14,294 bases of DNA from DASSNR01 sp036278935 (GTDB taxonomy: Bacteria; Gemmatimonadota; Gemmatimonadetes; Gemmatimonadales; Gemmatimonadaceae). The DNA lies in assembly GCA_036278935.1 (NCBI GenBank), contig DASUKA010000036.1, forward strand, positions 1 through 14,294. The letters are read 5' to 3'. Below the pieces are notes generated by a model. The model was not told the origin of the DNA and searched no databases. It saw nothing but the letters and a program-made list of their open reading frames with translations. Positions 5,844-13,233 of this stretch are shown here, one piece after another; position 1 is the stretch's first letter, and each line of letters starts with the position of its first letter. The position numbers were made by a program, and so were the translations under genes.

Positions 5844-8351
5844 ATGCCGGTGCAGATCGATTCTTTCCTGCGCGATGCCCGCCAGGCGGCGCGCTCGCTG
5901 CGTCGGACGCCCACCGTCGCGGCGGTCGCTATCCTGTGCTTCGCCATCGGCATCGGCGTCAACGCCACGATGTTCGGAGTGGTGAACGCACTCCTCTTTC
6001 GCGCTCCGCCGCACGTGCAGGGCGCGACGCACGTCTTCCAGCTCCGGCTGACCTTCCTCGTGCCCGGCGGCGGCGCCGGCCCCATGCTCGGCGGCGGGCA
6101 TCTCACAAACTTCGACTTCGCCGCGCTGCGCAGCAGCGCGCATACGATGGATGCCGCTGCGTTCTCGACGCATGACCTGACGCTGGACCGCGGCGCCGCC
6201 GCACACGCGGCAACGGTCACCTTCGCCACCCCTTCATTCTTCCGACTCCTCGGCGTGCGCCCCGCGCTCGGCCGCTTCTTCGCGGAGGATGAAGACAACG
6301 TCACGGGCGGGTCGCCGGTGGCCGTGTTGAGCTTCGGGCTCTGGCAGCGACGATTCGGCGGGGACTCCGCGGTGCTCGGCCGCACGCTCCCTGTGGCACG
6401 CGGCACGTACACGATCGTGGGAGTCGCGCCGGAGCACTTCCGCGGCACCGACCTGCAGCCGGTGGATCTCTGGCTCCCCACCGGCGCCGCGCTGCACGAG
6501 CTCTATCGTGACTCGCCCCAGCAGTTCCGCATCGCCTCGTGGCTCGATCCACTCGTCCGGCCGCGCGCTGGCATCTCGACAGCCGACGCTGCGGCGGATG
6601 CATCGCGCGCCTTCCAGCTTGCCTACTCGCAACGCTTCGGCCCCCGCTTCCATGCGATCACGGTCGCGAAGCTGGAGCCCATCATCCCGGGGCTGGGCGG
6701 CACGCTCTCGAAGGACGCCAGGGTGTCGCTCTGGGTCGCGGGGGTATCGGTCATCGTGCTACTGGTCGCCATTGTGAACGTGGCCAATATGCTGCTGGCG
6801 CGCGTGGTGGCGCGCCGCCGGGAGATCGCGGTTCGCGTGGCGTTGGGGGTGAGCCGCAGCCGGCTCGCTCGACAACTCCTGCTGGAGAGTCTGCTGCTGG
6901 CCGGCGCCGGCACTCTCATCGCGCTGGTGATGGCGGTGTGGGGAAGCGCTCTCGTGGGGAGATTTTTCACACCCGATCTCAGCGCCGTTGGCGCGCTCAT
7001 CGATGCACGCGTGCTGCTGCTTGCCGCCGCGGCCGCCGTGGCGACGGCCGTGCTCTGCGCACTGCTCCCGATGCGACAGGCGGTGCGCACCGATGTGTCG
7101 TCGGGGCTCAAAGCCGGCGCGCGCGATGGCGCCGCGGGCCGCTCCGCGCTGCGCACCGGCATGCTCGTGGCGCAGGTGGCGCTCACCATGGTACTCCTGG
7201 TCGGCGCGGGCCTCTTTGCGCGGAGCCTGCGCGCGCTGCGATCCATCGACCTTGGGATGGATGCGGGCCACCTCGTGGTGGCACGCATGAGCCTGGCCGA
7301 TGCCGGCTACGATGCATCCGCGAGCGCGCGCATCATGGAGCGCCTGCGGCGCCGCGTGCAGGCGCTGCCCGGCGTCCGCGCCGCCAGTCTGGCATACACG
7401 GCGCCGTTTCTCGGCAGCTTCTCATGGCCGGACTTCATCGTGCCGAACAGCGTGAAGAACGAGCAGGCATCTGGCGGCGGTGGTCCGCACCACCCGCTGC
7501 TCGACATCAACGACGTGTCGCCGGGCTTCTTCGCGGCGCTCGGTACGCCGCTCGTGCGCGGGCGAGCGTTCACGCGCGCGGATGAGCAGAGCGGCATTCC
7601 GGTGGCCATCATCAACCAGACGATGGCGCACGATCTCTGGCCGAGCGGCAACGCGATCGGCCAGTGTATCCAGGTAGGCGGTGTGCATACACGGGCGGCG
7701 AAGGCACCGTGCAGCGAGATCATCGGCATCGCGCGCGACACCCACGCCCGCACGCTGCGGGAGGCGCCCCGATGGGCCTACTTCGCGCCGACAGCCGCAC
7801 ATGACGTCGACGGCACGCATCTGTTGCTCGTTCGGACGGCGGGCGACCCGCGTACGCTACTGCCGGCGATTCGCCACAGCATGCAGGCTACGGCCGCGAA
7901 TCTTCCGTACGCTGACGTCCGCACGATGTCGAACATCATCGCGCCGCAGACGCGCCCATGGCTCCTGGGCACCACCATGTTCACGCTCTTCGGCGTCATC
8001 GCGCTCGTGCTCGCGCTGTGCGGGCTCTATGGCGTCTTCTCCTACGCGGTGGAGCAGCGTCAGCGGGAGCTGGGGGTGCGCGTCGCGTTCGGGGCGCGCT
8101 CCGCCGACATCACGCGCCTCATTGTAGGCGAAGGGGTGCGCGCCGGCGCGATAGGCGTTGCACTGGGGCTCGTGGGCGCGATGGCGGTGGGCCGCGCGCT
8201 GGAATCGCTGCTCGTGGGCGTCTCCTGGCTGGACGTGAGCGTGCTCGTCGCGATGTCGGGGCTCATGCTCGCAACCACCGTAGTCGCCACCTACCTGCCG
8301 GCGCGGCGTGCCGCGCGGGTGGATCCCACCACGCTGCTCCGCATCGAATGA
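5844..8351 (+). CDS. ADOP-family ABC transporter permease (no prefix domain)
   Basis: A 835-residue inner-membrane protein with the full duplicated MacB/FtsX layout. FLRDARQAARSLRRTPTVAA leads into TM1 (about 24-51, with GIGVNATMFGVVNALLF). A large periplasmic domain follows, containing VLSFGLWQRRFGGDSAVLGR and YTIVGVAPEHFRGTD. Next come the FtsX block with AIVNVANMLLARVVARRREI, two more helices, the second-half TM (MLVAQVALTMVLLVGAGLFARS), a second periplasmic domain with LVRGRAFTRADEQSGIPVAI, and the closing helices ending RRAARVDPTTLLRIE. It differs from the 1004-3784 paralog in lacking the roughly 80-residue PadR-type prefix and in having no adjacent PadR gene. ATG 5844 is preceded by GAGGTG (5833-5838) at 5 bp, a good ribosome site; the frame extends upstream to 5487 but there overlaps the lipoprotein gene and is not conserved-looking. 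Substrate unknown. The plug-protein gene follows 22 bp downstream. Confidence 0.93.
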   Translation: MPVQIDSFLRDARQAARSLRRTPTVAAVAILCFAIGIGVNATMFGVVNALLFRAPPHVQGATHVFQLRLTFLVPGGGAGPMLGGGHLTNFDFAALRSSAHTMDAAAFSTHDLTLDRGAAAHAATVTFATPSFFRLLGVRPALGRFFAEDEDNVTGGSPVAVLSFGLWQRRFGGDSAVLGRTLPVARGTYTIVGVAPEHFRGTDLQPVDLWLPTGAALHELYRDSPQQFRIASWLDPLVRPRAGISTADAAADASRAFQLAYSQRFGPRFHAITVAKLEPIIPGLGGTLSKDARVSLWVAGVSVIVLLVAIVNVANMLLARVVARRREIAVRVALGVSRSRLARQLLLESLLLAGAGTLIALVMAVWGSALVGRFFTPDLSAVGALIDARVLLLAAAAAVATAVLCALLPMRQAVRTDVSSGLKAGARDGAAGRSALRTGMLVAQVALTMVLLVGAGLFARSLRALRSIDLGMDAGHLVVARMSLADAGYDASASARIMERLRRRVQALPGVRAASLAYTAPFLGSFSWPDFIVPNSVKNEQASGGGGPHHPLLDINDVSPGFFAALGTPLVRGRAFTRADEQSGIPVAIINQTMAHDLWPSGNAIGQCIQVGGVHTRAAKAPCSEIIGIARDTHARTLREAPRWAYFAPTAAHDVDGTHLLLVRTAGDPRTLLPAIRHSMQATAANLPYADVRTMSNIIAPQTRPWLLGTTMFTLFGVIALVLALCGLYGVFSYAVEQRQRELGVRVAFGARSADITRLIVGEGVRAGAIGVALGLVGAMAVGRALESLLVGVSWLDVSVLVAMSGLMLATTVVATYLPARRAARVDPTTLLRIE

Positions 8352-8373
8352 GACGGTTGCACGGAGACGCCGC

Positions 8374-9141
8374 ATGACGGCGCGACGATGGCCCGCGCTC
8401 GTGGCGCTCGGCGTCCTGTCCGGCACCCTGCATCCCGTCGTAGCCCGCGCACAGCGTCGCACGAACGCGGTACTGGTCGCCCGCGTGCTCGAAGCCACCA
8501 CCGGCAACCCGCTCCTCAGCGCCGAGGTCCGCCTGTTGGAGCTGGGACGCTCGGCACACACCGACGCCCAGGGGCTCGCCCGCTTCGACGCCGTCCCGCC
8601 GGGCAACTATGAGTTGGCGGTCCGCCTCATCGGCTACGAGCCCGTGGCCGGCCGGCTCACCGTCCACGCGGGCGACAGCATCCAGACGGCCGTCGTGCTC
8701 CGCCCTCTCACGGTCCTCGACACCATCCGCGTGGTGGGGCATGCCCTCTCGCCGCAGATGCGCGGCTTCGCGCTCCGCGAGCGCAAGGCGTTCGGCCACT
8801 TTCTGAACGCGCCGCTTCTCAAGCGCGAAGGAGGGCGCGACCTCCAGACAGTGCTCCTCGCGCACCTGCCGGGGCTCACTCAGATCTGGGACGACAGCTC
8901 ACACCGCTACCAGCTGGCCAGCACCCGGGGCCCGCAGGATTTCAGCGGCAAGCCGTGCTTCATCGACGCGATCTACATCGATGACACGCGCCTTCCCGAT
9001 CCCCCAGACCTCACCTTCCTGCATACGGACAACCTGGCGGGGGTGGAGTTCTACAGCGCGAGCAATATCCCGGTGCAGTACCGGACCCCGGGCTCCGCGT
9101 GCGGCGTGCTGCTGTTCTGGACAAAGTTCATCGCGCGCTGA
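8374..9141 (+). CDS. Secreted carboxypeptidase-regulatory-like plus TonB plug-type protein without beta-barrel
   Basis: A 255-residue protein with a Sec signal peptide (about 1-26, PALVALGVLSGTLHPVVARA). Residues 30-115 form a carboxypeptidase-D regulatory/Ig-like domain: VLVARVLEATTGNPLLSAEVRL, then TDAQGLARFDAVPPGNYELAVRLIGYEP, as found at the N-terminus of TonB-dependent receptors. Residues 128-252 look like the receptor plug: LQTVLLAHLPGL, CFIDAIYIDDTRL, LAGVEFYSASNIPVQYR, ACGVLLFWT. Cys195 and Cys243 could form a disulfide. The protein stops where a receptor would begin its 22-strand barrel, so this is an orphan plug; such stand-alone proteins recur in Gemmatimonadota-like genomes from memory. 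ATG 8374 has GGAG (8363-8366) 7 bp upstream and sits 22 bp after the permease stop, so it is the last gene of a three-gene operon. What it binds is unknown. Confidence 0.8.
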   Translation: MTARRWPALVALGVLSGTLHPVVARAQRRTNAVLVARVLEATTGNPLLSAEVRLLELGRSAHTDAQGLARFDAVPPGNYELAVRLIGYEPVAGRLTVHAGDSIQTAVVLRPLTVLDTIRVVGHALSPQMRGFALRERKAFGHFLNAPLLKREGGRDLQTVLLAHLPGLTQIWDDSSHRYQLASTRGPQDFSGKPCFIDAIYIDDTRLPDPPDLTFLHTDNLAGVEFYSASNIPVQYRTPGSACGVLLFWTKFIAR

Positions 9142-9143
9142 AA

Positions 9144-9179
9144 GCGGCGCGCGATTTACGATCCAGTGCCGCGCGCCGC
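9144..9179. terminator. GC-rich hairpin between convergent genes, probable bidirectional terminator
   Basis: GCGGCGCGCG (9144-9153) and CGCGCGCCGC (9170-9179) are a perfect 10-bp inverted repeat with a 16-nt loop. It lies 3 bp after the plug-protein stop and 18 bp from the stop of the convergent aminopeptidase gene. The plus strand has no T-tract after it; the minus strand has only TTT. The position argues for termination, but the missing U-run weakens it. Confidence 0.6.
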
Positions 9180-9197
9180 CAGAATGCTCCGTTCCCT

Positions 9198-11213
9198 TTA
9201 CGGACTCTGCGCTCCCGTGCCACTCGCGGCCGCCGGCGCCGTCCACACGTTGTTCCCGCGGTCGTCATCCACGAGCTGCTTGTCGGGGTCGAGCTCGATC
9301 TTCGCCAGCGTCTTCCCTACGAAGGTGTAGACGCGCAGGTACTGCGTATTGTTCATCGTCCACACCCGCGCTGGATAGTCGTACTCCTTGGTCGTGCCAT
9401 CCGACAAGGTGAAGCGCGCCAGAATGGGGAGCACGCCGCGGTCGAGGTTGCCGTACACCACCGCGACATCCGTCGTGTCGCCCCGCTTGCGCGTGAGCAC
9501 GGTGTCCACCGTCTGGTCGAAGTGGTAGTCCTTCACGAACCACTCGCGCCAGAACCAGTCGAGGCGGTGCCCCGATACGTCATCCATCGTGCGGTAGAAA
9601 TCGGCGGGGGTCGGATGCTTGAACGCCCAGCGGCGGATGTACGTGCGGAACGCGTCATCGAACGCCTGCGGCCCCAGAATCTCCTGTCGCAGTAGCTGCA
9701 GCCCCACTGACGTCTTGTTGTACTCGGTGAAGCCGAGCTTGCGCGGGTCGATCCGGTCGGCGGGCACGTCGATCGGGATATCCACATCGTGGATCTGCGT
9801 CTGCTCGATGCCCTCCCGCTCCTCGCCCGCGCGCTGCATCTGACTCCCCTGCTCCGGGTAGCGCCGCGCCTCGGAGAAGGTGTTGATGAAGGTGTTGAAG
9901 CCCTCGTCCATCCAGAAGTGGATGCGCTCGTTGGAGCCGACGATCATCGGGAACCAGTTGTGGCCGATCTCGTGCGTCACCACGCTGTACAGCCCCGGCT
10001 TGCTCTGGCTGGCCGTCTCCATGGCGAGCATGGGGTATTCCATCCCGCTGATCGGCCCCTCCACGGCGGTGATCTGCGGATAGGGATACTGGAACCACCG
10101 CTCCGAATATTCCATGATCGACATGCGCGCCTGATCGGCCGCGTCATCCCACGTCTCGGCGGCGCTCGGCCGGTAGTACGCCTGCGCGAGAATACCGTGC
10201 CAGCTCGAGGCATCCCACTGGTAATTCGGCGCGCCAGCCCACGCCACGTCGCGCACGTTCTTGGCGCTGAACTTCCACGTGAGCGTACCGGTGGTCTTCG
10301 CCCGCGCTGCGCCGCTCGTCAGGTCCTTCGCGGTGATGATGGGGATGGTGGTATCGGACTTGGCGGCCTTCGCCAGGCGAGCGATCTCCGTGGAGGTGAG
10401 CACATCCTTGGGATTCTGCAGCGCGCCCGTGCCCGCTACCACATAGCCCGCGGGGACCGTCACGGCATACGTGATGTTTCCGTACTCCAGGTAGAACTCG
10501 CCCTGCCCGACGTAGGGATCCGTGTTCCACCCGCGGACGTCGTCGTAGACGACCATGCGCGGGTACCACTGGGCGAGCTCGTAGAGCGGGCCATCGTGCC
10601 CCATGCGGTCGGCGCCGTGCACGGGGACCTTGAAGTGCCACGCGATGTCGATGTCCACCGCCTTGCCGGGCGCGAGCGGCATCGCGAGCGCCACGAACAT
10701 CATCGTGTCGTACACGCGGGTCTTGAGCGCCACGTGGCGTGGCGTCTTCGAGCCGTGCACGGTCACGAGCTGGTCCACGTGCTCGATCTTGTCGCCGCCC
10801 TCGAAGCCGCGTGCGCCGAAGCGCGAGTTCTGCGGAAAGATGTACGCGTTGAGCGAGCTGTCGGTGAACGCGTTCTGTTCCACCTGCATCCACACATGCC
10901 GCAGCGTGTCCGGCGAATTGTTGGTGTAGTGCACGGTGAGCTCGCCGTGCAGCGTATTCGCGGCCGTATCGAGCGTGGCGTGGATGTCGTAGTCCGCGCG
11001 CTGCTGCCAGTAGGCGGGCCCCGGCGAGCCGTCGGCGCCCCGGTACTCGTTGGGCGTGGGGAGCGGGAGCGGAGCGAACACTGAGGTGTCACCCGCACCG
11101 GTAAAGGCGATGGTATCCTGTGCGCGGGCGCCGACGCCTCCCTGGGCAAGCGCCGCACTCGCCGCTCCGGCAAGGGCGGCGGCGACGAGTGAAACGCGCA
11201 AGAGTCTCTGCAT
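9198..11213 (-). CDS. Secreted M1-family zinc aminopeptidase-like metallopeptidase
   Basis: A 671-residue gluzincin that should hydrolyse N-terminal residues of peptides outside the cytoplasm. Residues 1-23 are a Sec signal peptide (LLRVSLVAAALAGAASAALA). The N-terminal beta domain includes SPGPAYWQQRADYDIHATLD (63-82). The catalytic domain shows the substrate-anchoring loop ISGMEYPMLAME (388-399, equivalent to GxMEN), the zinc motif HEIGH (His414, Glu415, His418), and the third zinc ligand Glu437 in MDEGFN, giving the exact HExxH-18-E spacing. Tyr498 in FTEYNKTSVG is the likely transition-state tyrosine. All active-site residues are present, so it should be active. The ATG at 11213 is chosen because the signal peptide begins there; the frame runs upstream to 11369 but crosses a structured intergenic element. 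No strong Shine-Dalgarno is seen. It lies 213 bp downstream of uppS and is a paralog of the gene starting at 13539. Confidence 0.92.
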   Translation of the reverse strand: MQRLLRVSLVAAALAGAASAALAQGGVGARAQDTIAFTGAGDTSVFAPLPLPTPNEYRGADGSPGPAYWQQRADYDIHATLDTAANTLHGELTVHYTNNSPDTLRHVWMQVEQNAFTDSSLNAYIFPQNSRFGARGFEGGDKIEHVDQLVTVHGSKTPRHVALKTRVYDTMMFVALAMPLAPGKAVDIDIAWHFKVPVHGADRMGHDGPLYELAQWYPRMVVYDDVRGWNTDPYVGQGEFYLEYGNITYAVTVPAGYVVAGTGALQNPKDVLTSTEIARLAKAAKSDTTIPIITAKDLTSGAARAKTTGTLTWKFSAKNVRDVAWAGAPNYQWDASSWHGILAQAYYRPSAAETWDDAADQARMSIMEYSERWFQYPYPQITAVEGPISGMEYPMLAMETASQSKPGLYSVVTHEIGHNWFPMIVGSNERIHFWMDEGFNTFINTFSEARRYPEQGSQMQRAGEEREGIEQTQIHDVDIPIDVPADRIDPRKLGFTEYNKTSVGLQLLRQEILGPQAFDDAFRTYIRRWAFKHPTPADFYRTMDDVSGHRLDWFWREWFVKDYHFDQTVDTVLTRKRGDTTDVAVVYGNLDRGVLPILARFTLSDGTTKEYDYPARVWTMNNTQYLRVYTFVGKTLAKIELDPDKQLVDDDRGNNVWTAPAAASGTGAQSP

Positions 11214-11283
11214 GGCTGATCTGGAGTAAGGACGATGGCGCCGCGGCCCCGCAAGCCGGAGCGCGGCGCGATTGGACGGTTGC

Positions 11284-11368
11284 TGGCAATTCGGATGCCC
11301 GCCGCGCACAGCTCGGTGGAGGGAGAGCGTGCACGGCGGGCATCCGAGGAGCGAACGCTCCATTGCCA
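11284..11368. repeat. 85-nt nested inverted-repeat element predicting a three-way junction
   Basis: Three complementary pairings fit together without leftover bases at the junction. The outer arm is TGGCAAT (11284-11290) with ATTGCCA (11362-11368). A long arm is TCGGATGCCCGCCG (11291-11304) with its exact complement (11334-11347), continuing after a C/A mismatch as GCAC (11306-11309) with GTGC (11329-11332), and after a bulged A as GCTC (11311-11314) with GAGC (11325-11328), capped by a 10-nt purine-rich loop. A short arm is GGAGCGAACGCTCC (11348-11361). It lies between uppS and the aminopeptidase, both on the minus strand, so it could act as a 3' end or 5' leader RNA. No T-tract follows on either strand. 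A mobile REP-like palindrome is the main alternative. Confidence 0.6.
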
Positions 11369-11426
11369 TGAAGATATGGGAGTGCGCGCTATCCGGCGAC
11401 CGTGCTGGTGCCGGGCTGCGCGGTGC

Positions 11427-12161
11427 TCAGCCCGCGACTGCGGTGGGAACGCCTCCGAATCGGCGCTGGCGGGTGTGGAACTCGGCGACCGCCGCCTTCA
11501 GATCGGCGCCGCCGAACTCCGGCCACATCCGGTCGGAGAAGTAGAGCTCGGCGTACGCGCACTCCCAGAGGAGAAAATCGCTCAGCCGCTGCTCGCCGCC
11601 GGTGCGGATGAGCAGGTCCACGTCGGACGCGGACGACCCGGAGCCATACTCCTCGGCGAGCAGACCGGCGAACGCCTCGCGCGACATCGCCTGCCCCAGC
11701 GCGATGCGCTGCGCCGCGCGGAGGATGAGATCGCGCGCCGAGTAGTCGATGGCGAGCCGGAGGTGCAGCGTGCGGCCGGCGCGCGTGTCCGCCTCGGCGG
11801 TATCGATGGCCGTGCGCAGCCCGAGCGACAGACGGTCGCGGCGGCCGATCACGGACAGACGGACATCGTTCTCCACGAGCTTGCCCGTTTCGGAGCGCAG
11901 GTGGCGCTTGAAGAGCCGCATGAGGGTGGCGACCTCGCGCGGCGGGCGGCGCCAGTTGTCGGAGGAGAACGCGTACAGGGTGAGCGTGTGGACGCCGAGC
12001 GAGGGCGCGGCCTCGACCGCCCGGCGTACGGATTCGACGCCCTGCCGGTGACCGGCCACCCGGGGCATGCCGCGGGCACCGGCCCAGCGGCCGTTCCCGT
12101 CCATGATGATGGCCACGTGGAGTCCAGCGGCGGCCGGGCGGATCAAAGGACTTGCTTCCAT
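11427..12161 (-). CDS. uppS: UppS-family cis-prenyltransferase (isoprenyl transferase)
   Basis: A 244-residue cytosolic enzyme that condenses isopentenyl diphosphate onto an allylic primer with cis geometry. Undecaprenyl diphosphate, the lipid carrier for cell-wall building blocks, is the usual product. Motifs in order: HVAIIMDGNGRWA with catalytic/Mg-binding Asp21 and Arg25; VAGHRQG (His38, Arg39); AFSSDNW (64-70); RLSVIGRRDRL (101-111); RTGGEQRLSDFLLWE (186-200); YAELYF with Glu205; MWPEF (212-216). Length fits the family. Two usually conserved motifs deviate: NYGGR reads DYSAR (139-143) and SNFLLWQ reads SDFLLWE. That places it in a divergent subgroup, so product chain length is uncertain. 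ATG 12161 begins 31 bp after the regulator's stop, suggesting an operon, although no Shine-Dalgarno is visible and a 7-T run lies in the gap. Confidence 0.92.
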   Translation of the reverse strand: MEASPLIRPAAAGLHVAIIMDGNGRWAGARGMPRVAGHRQGVESVRRAVEAAPSLGVHTLTLYAFSSDNWRRPPREVATLMRLFKRHLRSETGKLVENDVRLSVIGRRDRLSLGLRTAIDTAEADTRAGRTLHLRLAIDYSARDLILRAAQRIALGQAMSREAFAGLLAEEYGSGSSASDVDLLIRTGGEQRLSDFLLWECAYAELYFSDRMWPEFGGADLKAAVAEFHTRQRRFGGVPTAVAG

Positions 12162-12192
12162 AAAGTTCGCAGCGAAAAAAAGAGAGGACGGG

Positions 12193-12597
12193 TTACCGGT
12201 CGAGCGTGTCGCGCGTGGCGTGGATGAGCGCTTCCATGTGATCCAGATACCGCTGCAGGGCGCGGCGGCCGGCGGCTGCCAGCCGGTACTCCGTCCTGGG
12301 ACGACGCCCCTCGAACGATTTGGTCACGGTCACGTAATGCGCGTCCTCGAGCTTGCGGGCGTGCACGCTCAGGTTGCCGTCCGTGGTCTGCATGAGCGCC
12401 TTGAGCTCGTTGAACGCCAGCGACTCGTTGGCCGCCAGCGCACTCACGATGCCGAGGCGCATGCGATTGTGAATGAGCGAGTCGAGCGCGAGCGACTCCA
12501 CGGGCAGCTCGTGGCCGCGCAGGCCACGGAGTGTGCTCGGGGTGCCCTCCGCGCTGTCGGCGCGCTTTCGTGGCAGCGCACCTGATCTAGCCACCAT
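12193..12597 (-). CDS. Winged-helix transcriptional regulator (HTH_34 / MarR-like)
   Basis: A 134-residue DNA-binding protein. After a basic, probably flexible N-terminus (1-30), ALDSLIHNRMRLGIVSALAA (37-56) opens the winged helix. FNELKALMQTTDGNLSVHAR (62-81) is helix-turn-helix with the recognition helix near 72-85, and VTKSFEGRRPRTEYRLAAAG (91-110) is the wing. The C-terminal helix YLDHMEALIHATRDTL (117-132) probably dimerises. This pattern is typical of the HTH_34 family, usually found beside small membrane proteins. The start overlaps the upstream membrane-protein gene by 11 bp, implying translational coupling. AGGAGG (12604-12599) lies only 1 nt before ATG 12597 but 4 nt before GTG 12594, so GTG 12594 may be the real start; TTG 12609 is less likely. 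It probably controls its own operon through the palindromes near 13228-13251. Confidence 0.85.
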   Translation of the reverse strand: MVARSGALPRKRADSAEGTPSTLRGLRGHELPVESLALDSLIHNRMRLGIVSALAANESLAFNELKALMQTTDGNLSVHARKLEDAHYVTVTKSFEGRRPRTEYRLAAAGRRALQRYLDHMEALIHATRDTLDR

Positions 12598-13198
12598 ACC
12601 TCCTGGCAATGAGTATACCGAATGCGATGTGCAGAATGCCGAAGCCGGCCATCAACATGATGCCGCCCCACGCGGCCGGCGCGAACAGCGCCGCCGTGCC
12701 GAGCAACATGAAGCAGGCGCCCATCGCGGGCACAGGCCGCACGGAGAAGGCGCCGCCGGTCATGACGCCGGTGCCGTAGAGCAGCAGCCAGGTACCCGGC
12801 AATGCGCTCAGCAGACCGGCGCGCACCAGGAGCACGGTGAGCACCGCGCCCACGAAGAGCGGCGGGGTGAAGCTGACGACGAACTTGCGCACGGGGCCGG
12901 ACACGAGCGGCTGCTTGGCCGTGAGTGCCTTGATTCCCGTGGTGACCCCACCAATGGTGATGGACAGGAGCGCTTCGCCGAGCCAGATGGCGAGCCAACG
13001 TTCGGCGGGCTGTCGTGCCGCCAGGGCACCCGCGCCGAGCGCCGTCACGCCGATGAGCACCTGCCCCCACCCGGAGACCGCGGTGAAGGACGAGGCGTTC
13101 TCCATGGTCCGCCGGATGAAACGGAGGTCGTCCATGGCGCGCACGTGCAGTGCGGGCGGCTCGGCGGCCTTCGGCGGGAATGGCCGGGTACTGGTCAT
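12587..13198 (-). CDS. Small polytopic membrane protein of unknown function, paired with the regulator
   Basis: A 203-residue protein with a 35-residue cytosolic N-terminus (MDDLRFIRRTMENASSFTAV at 22-41) followed by about six hydrophobic helices, roughly at 36-60, 67-90, 107-128, 133-150, 156-173 and 178-198. No catalytic or transporter motif is recognisable. Proteins opening with an L-R-F-I-R-x-T-M-E segment followed by helices are, from memory, regularly encoded next to HTH_34 regulators, so the pair may act as a sensor or effector and its repressor; this is inference. ATG 13198 is preferred: it lies 6 bp past a -10 box, so the mRNA would be leaderless. The ATG at 13204 overlaps no coding signal and would leave the start at or before the +1 position. 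The stop overlaps the regulator's start, placing both in one operon. Confidence 0.75.
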   Translation of the reverse strand: MTSTRPFPPKAAEPPALHVRAMDDLRFIRRTMENASSFTAVSGWGQVLIGVTALGAGALAARQPAERWLAIWLGEALLSITIGGVTTGIKALTAKQPLVSGPVRKFVVSFTPPLFVGAVLTVLLVRAGLLSALPGTWLLLYGTGVMTGGAFSVRPVPAMGACFMLLGTAALFAPAAWGGIMLMAGFGILHIAFGILIARRYGG

Positions 13199-13204
13199 GT
13201 GCAT

Positions 13205-13233
13205 AGGGTAGACGTCCAGGCGATTGCTGTCAA
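13205..13233 (-). promoter_or_regulatory. Promoter of the membrane protein-regulator operon, probably leaderless
   Basis: On the minus strand a perfect -35 box TTGACA (13233-13228) is followed by a 17-bp spacer and TACCCT (13210-13205, 3/6 to the -10 consensus). Transcription should begin near 13198, at the A of the ATG of the membrane-protein gene. Boxes and spacing are seen; a leaderless start is inferred. Confidence 0.6.

Noticed and set aside
9789..11084. Long plus-strand open frame opposite the M1 aminopeptidase
   Set aside because: Low-complexity product; the opposite strand encodes intact zinc-site motifs in the correct spacing.
11214..11369. Upstream in-frame extension of the aminopeptidase to ATG 11369
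   Set aside because: It would bury the signal peptide 52 residues inside the protein and run through the three-way-junction element.
12162..12192. Intrinsic terminator before uppS suggested by a 7-T run on the minus strand
   Set aside because: The sequence before the T-run forms only a 2-3 bp stem with mismatches, so no stable hairpin supports it.
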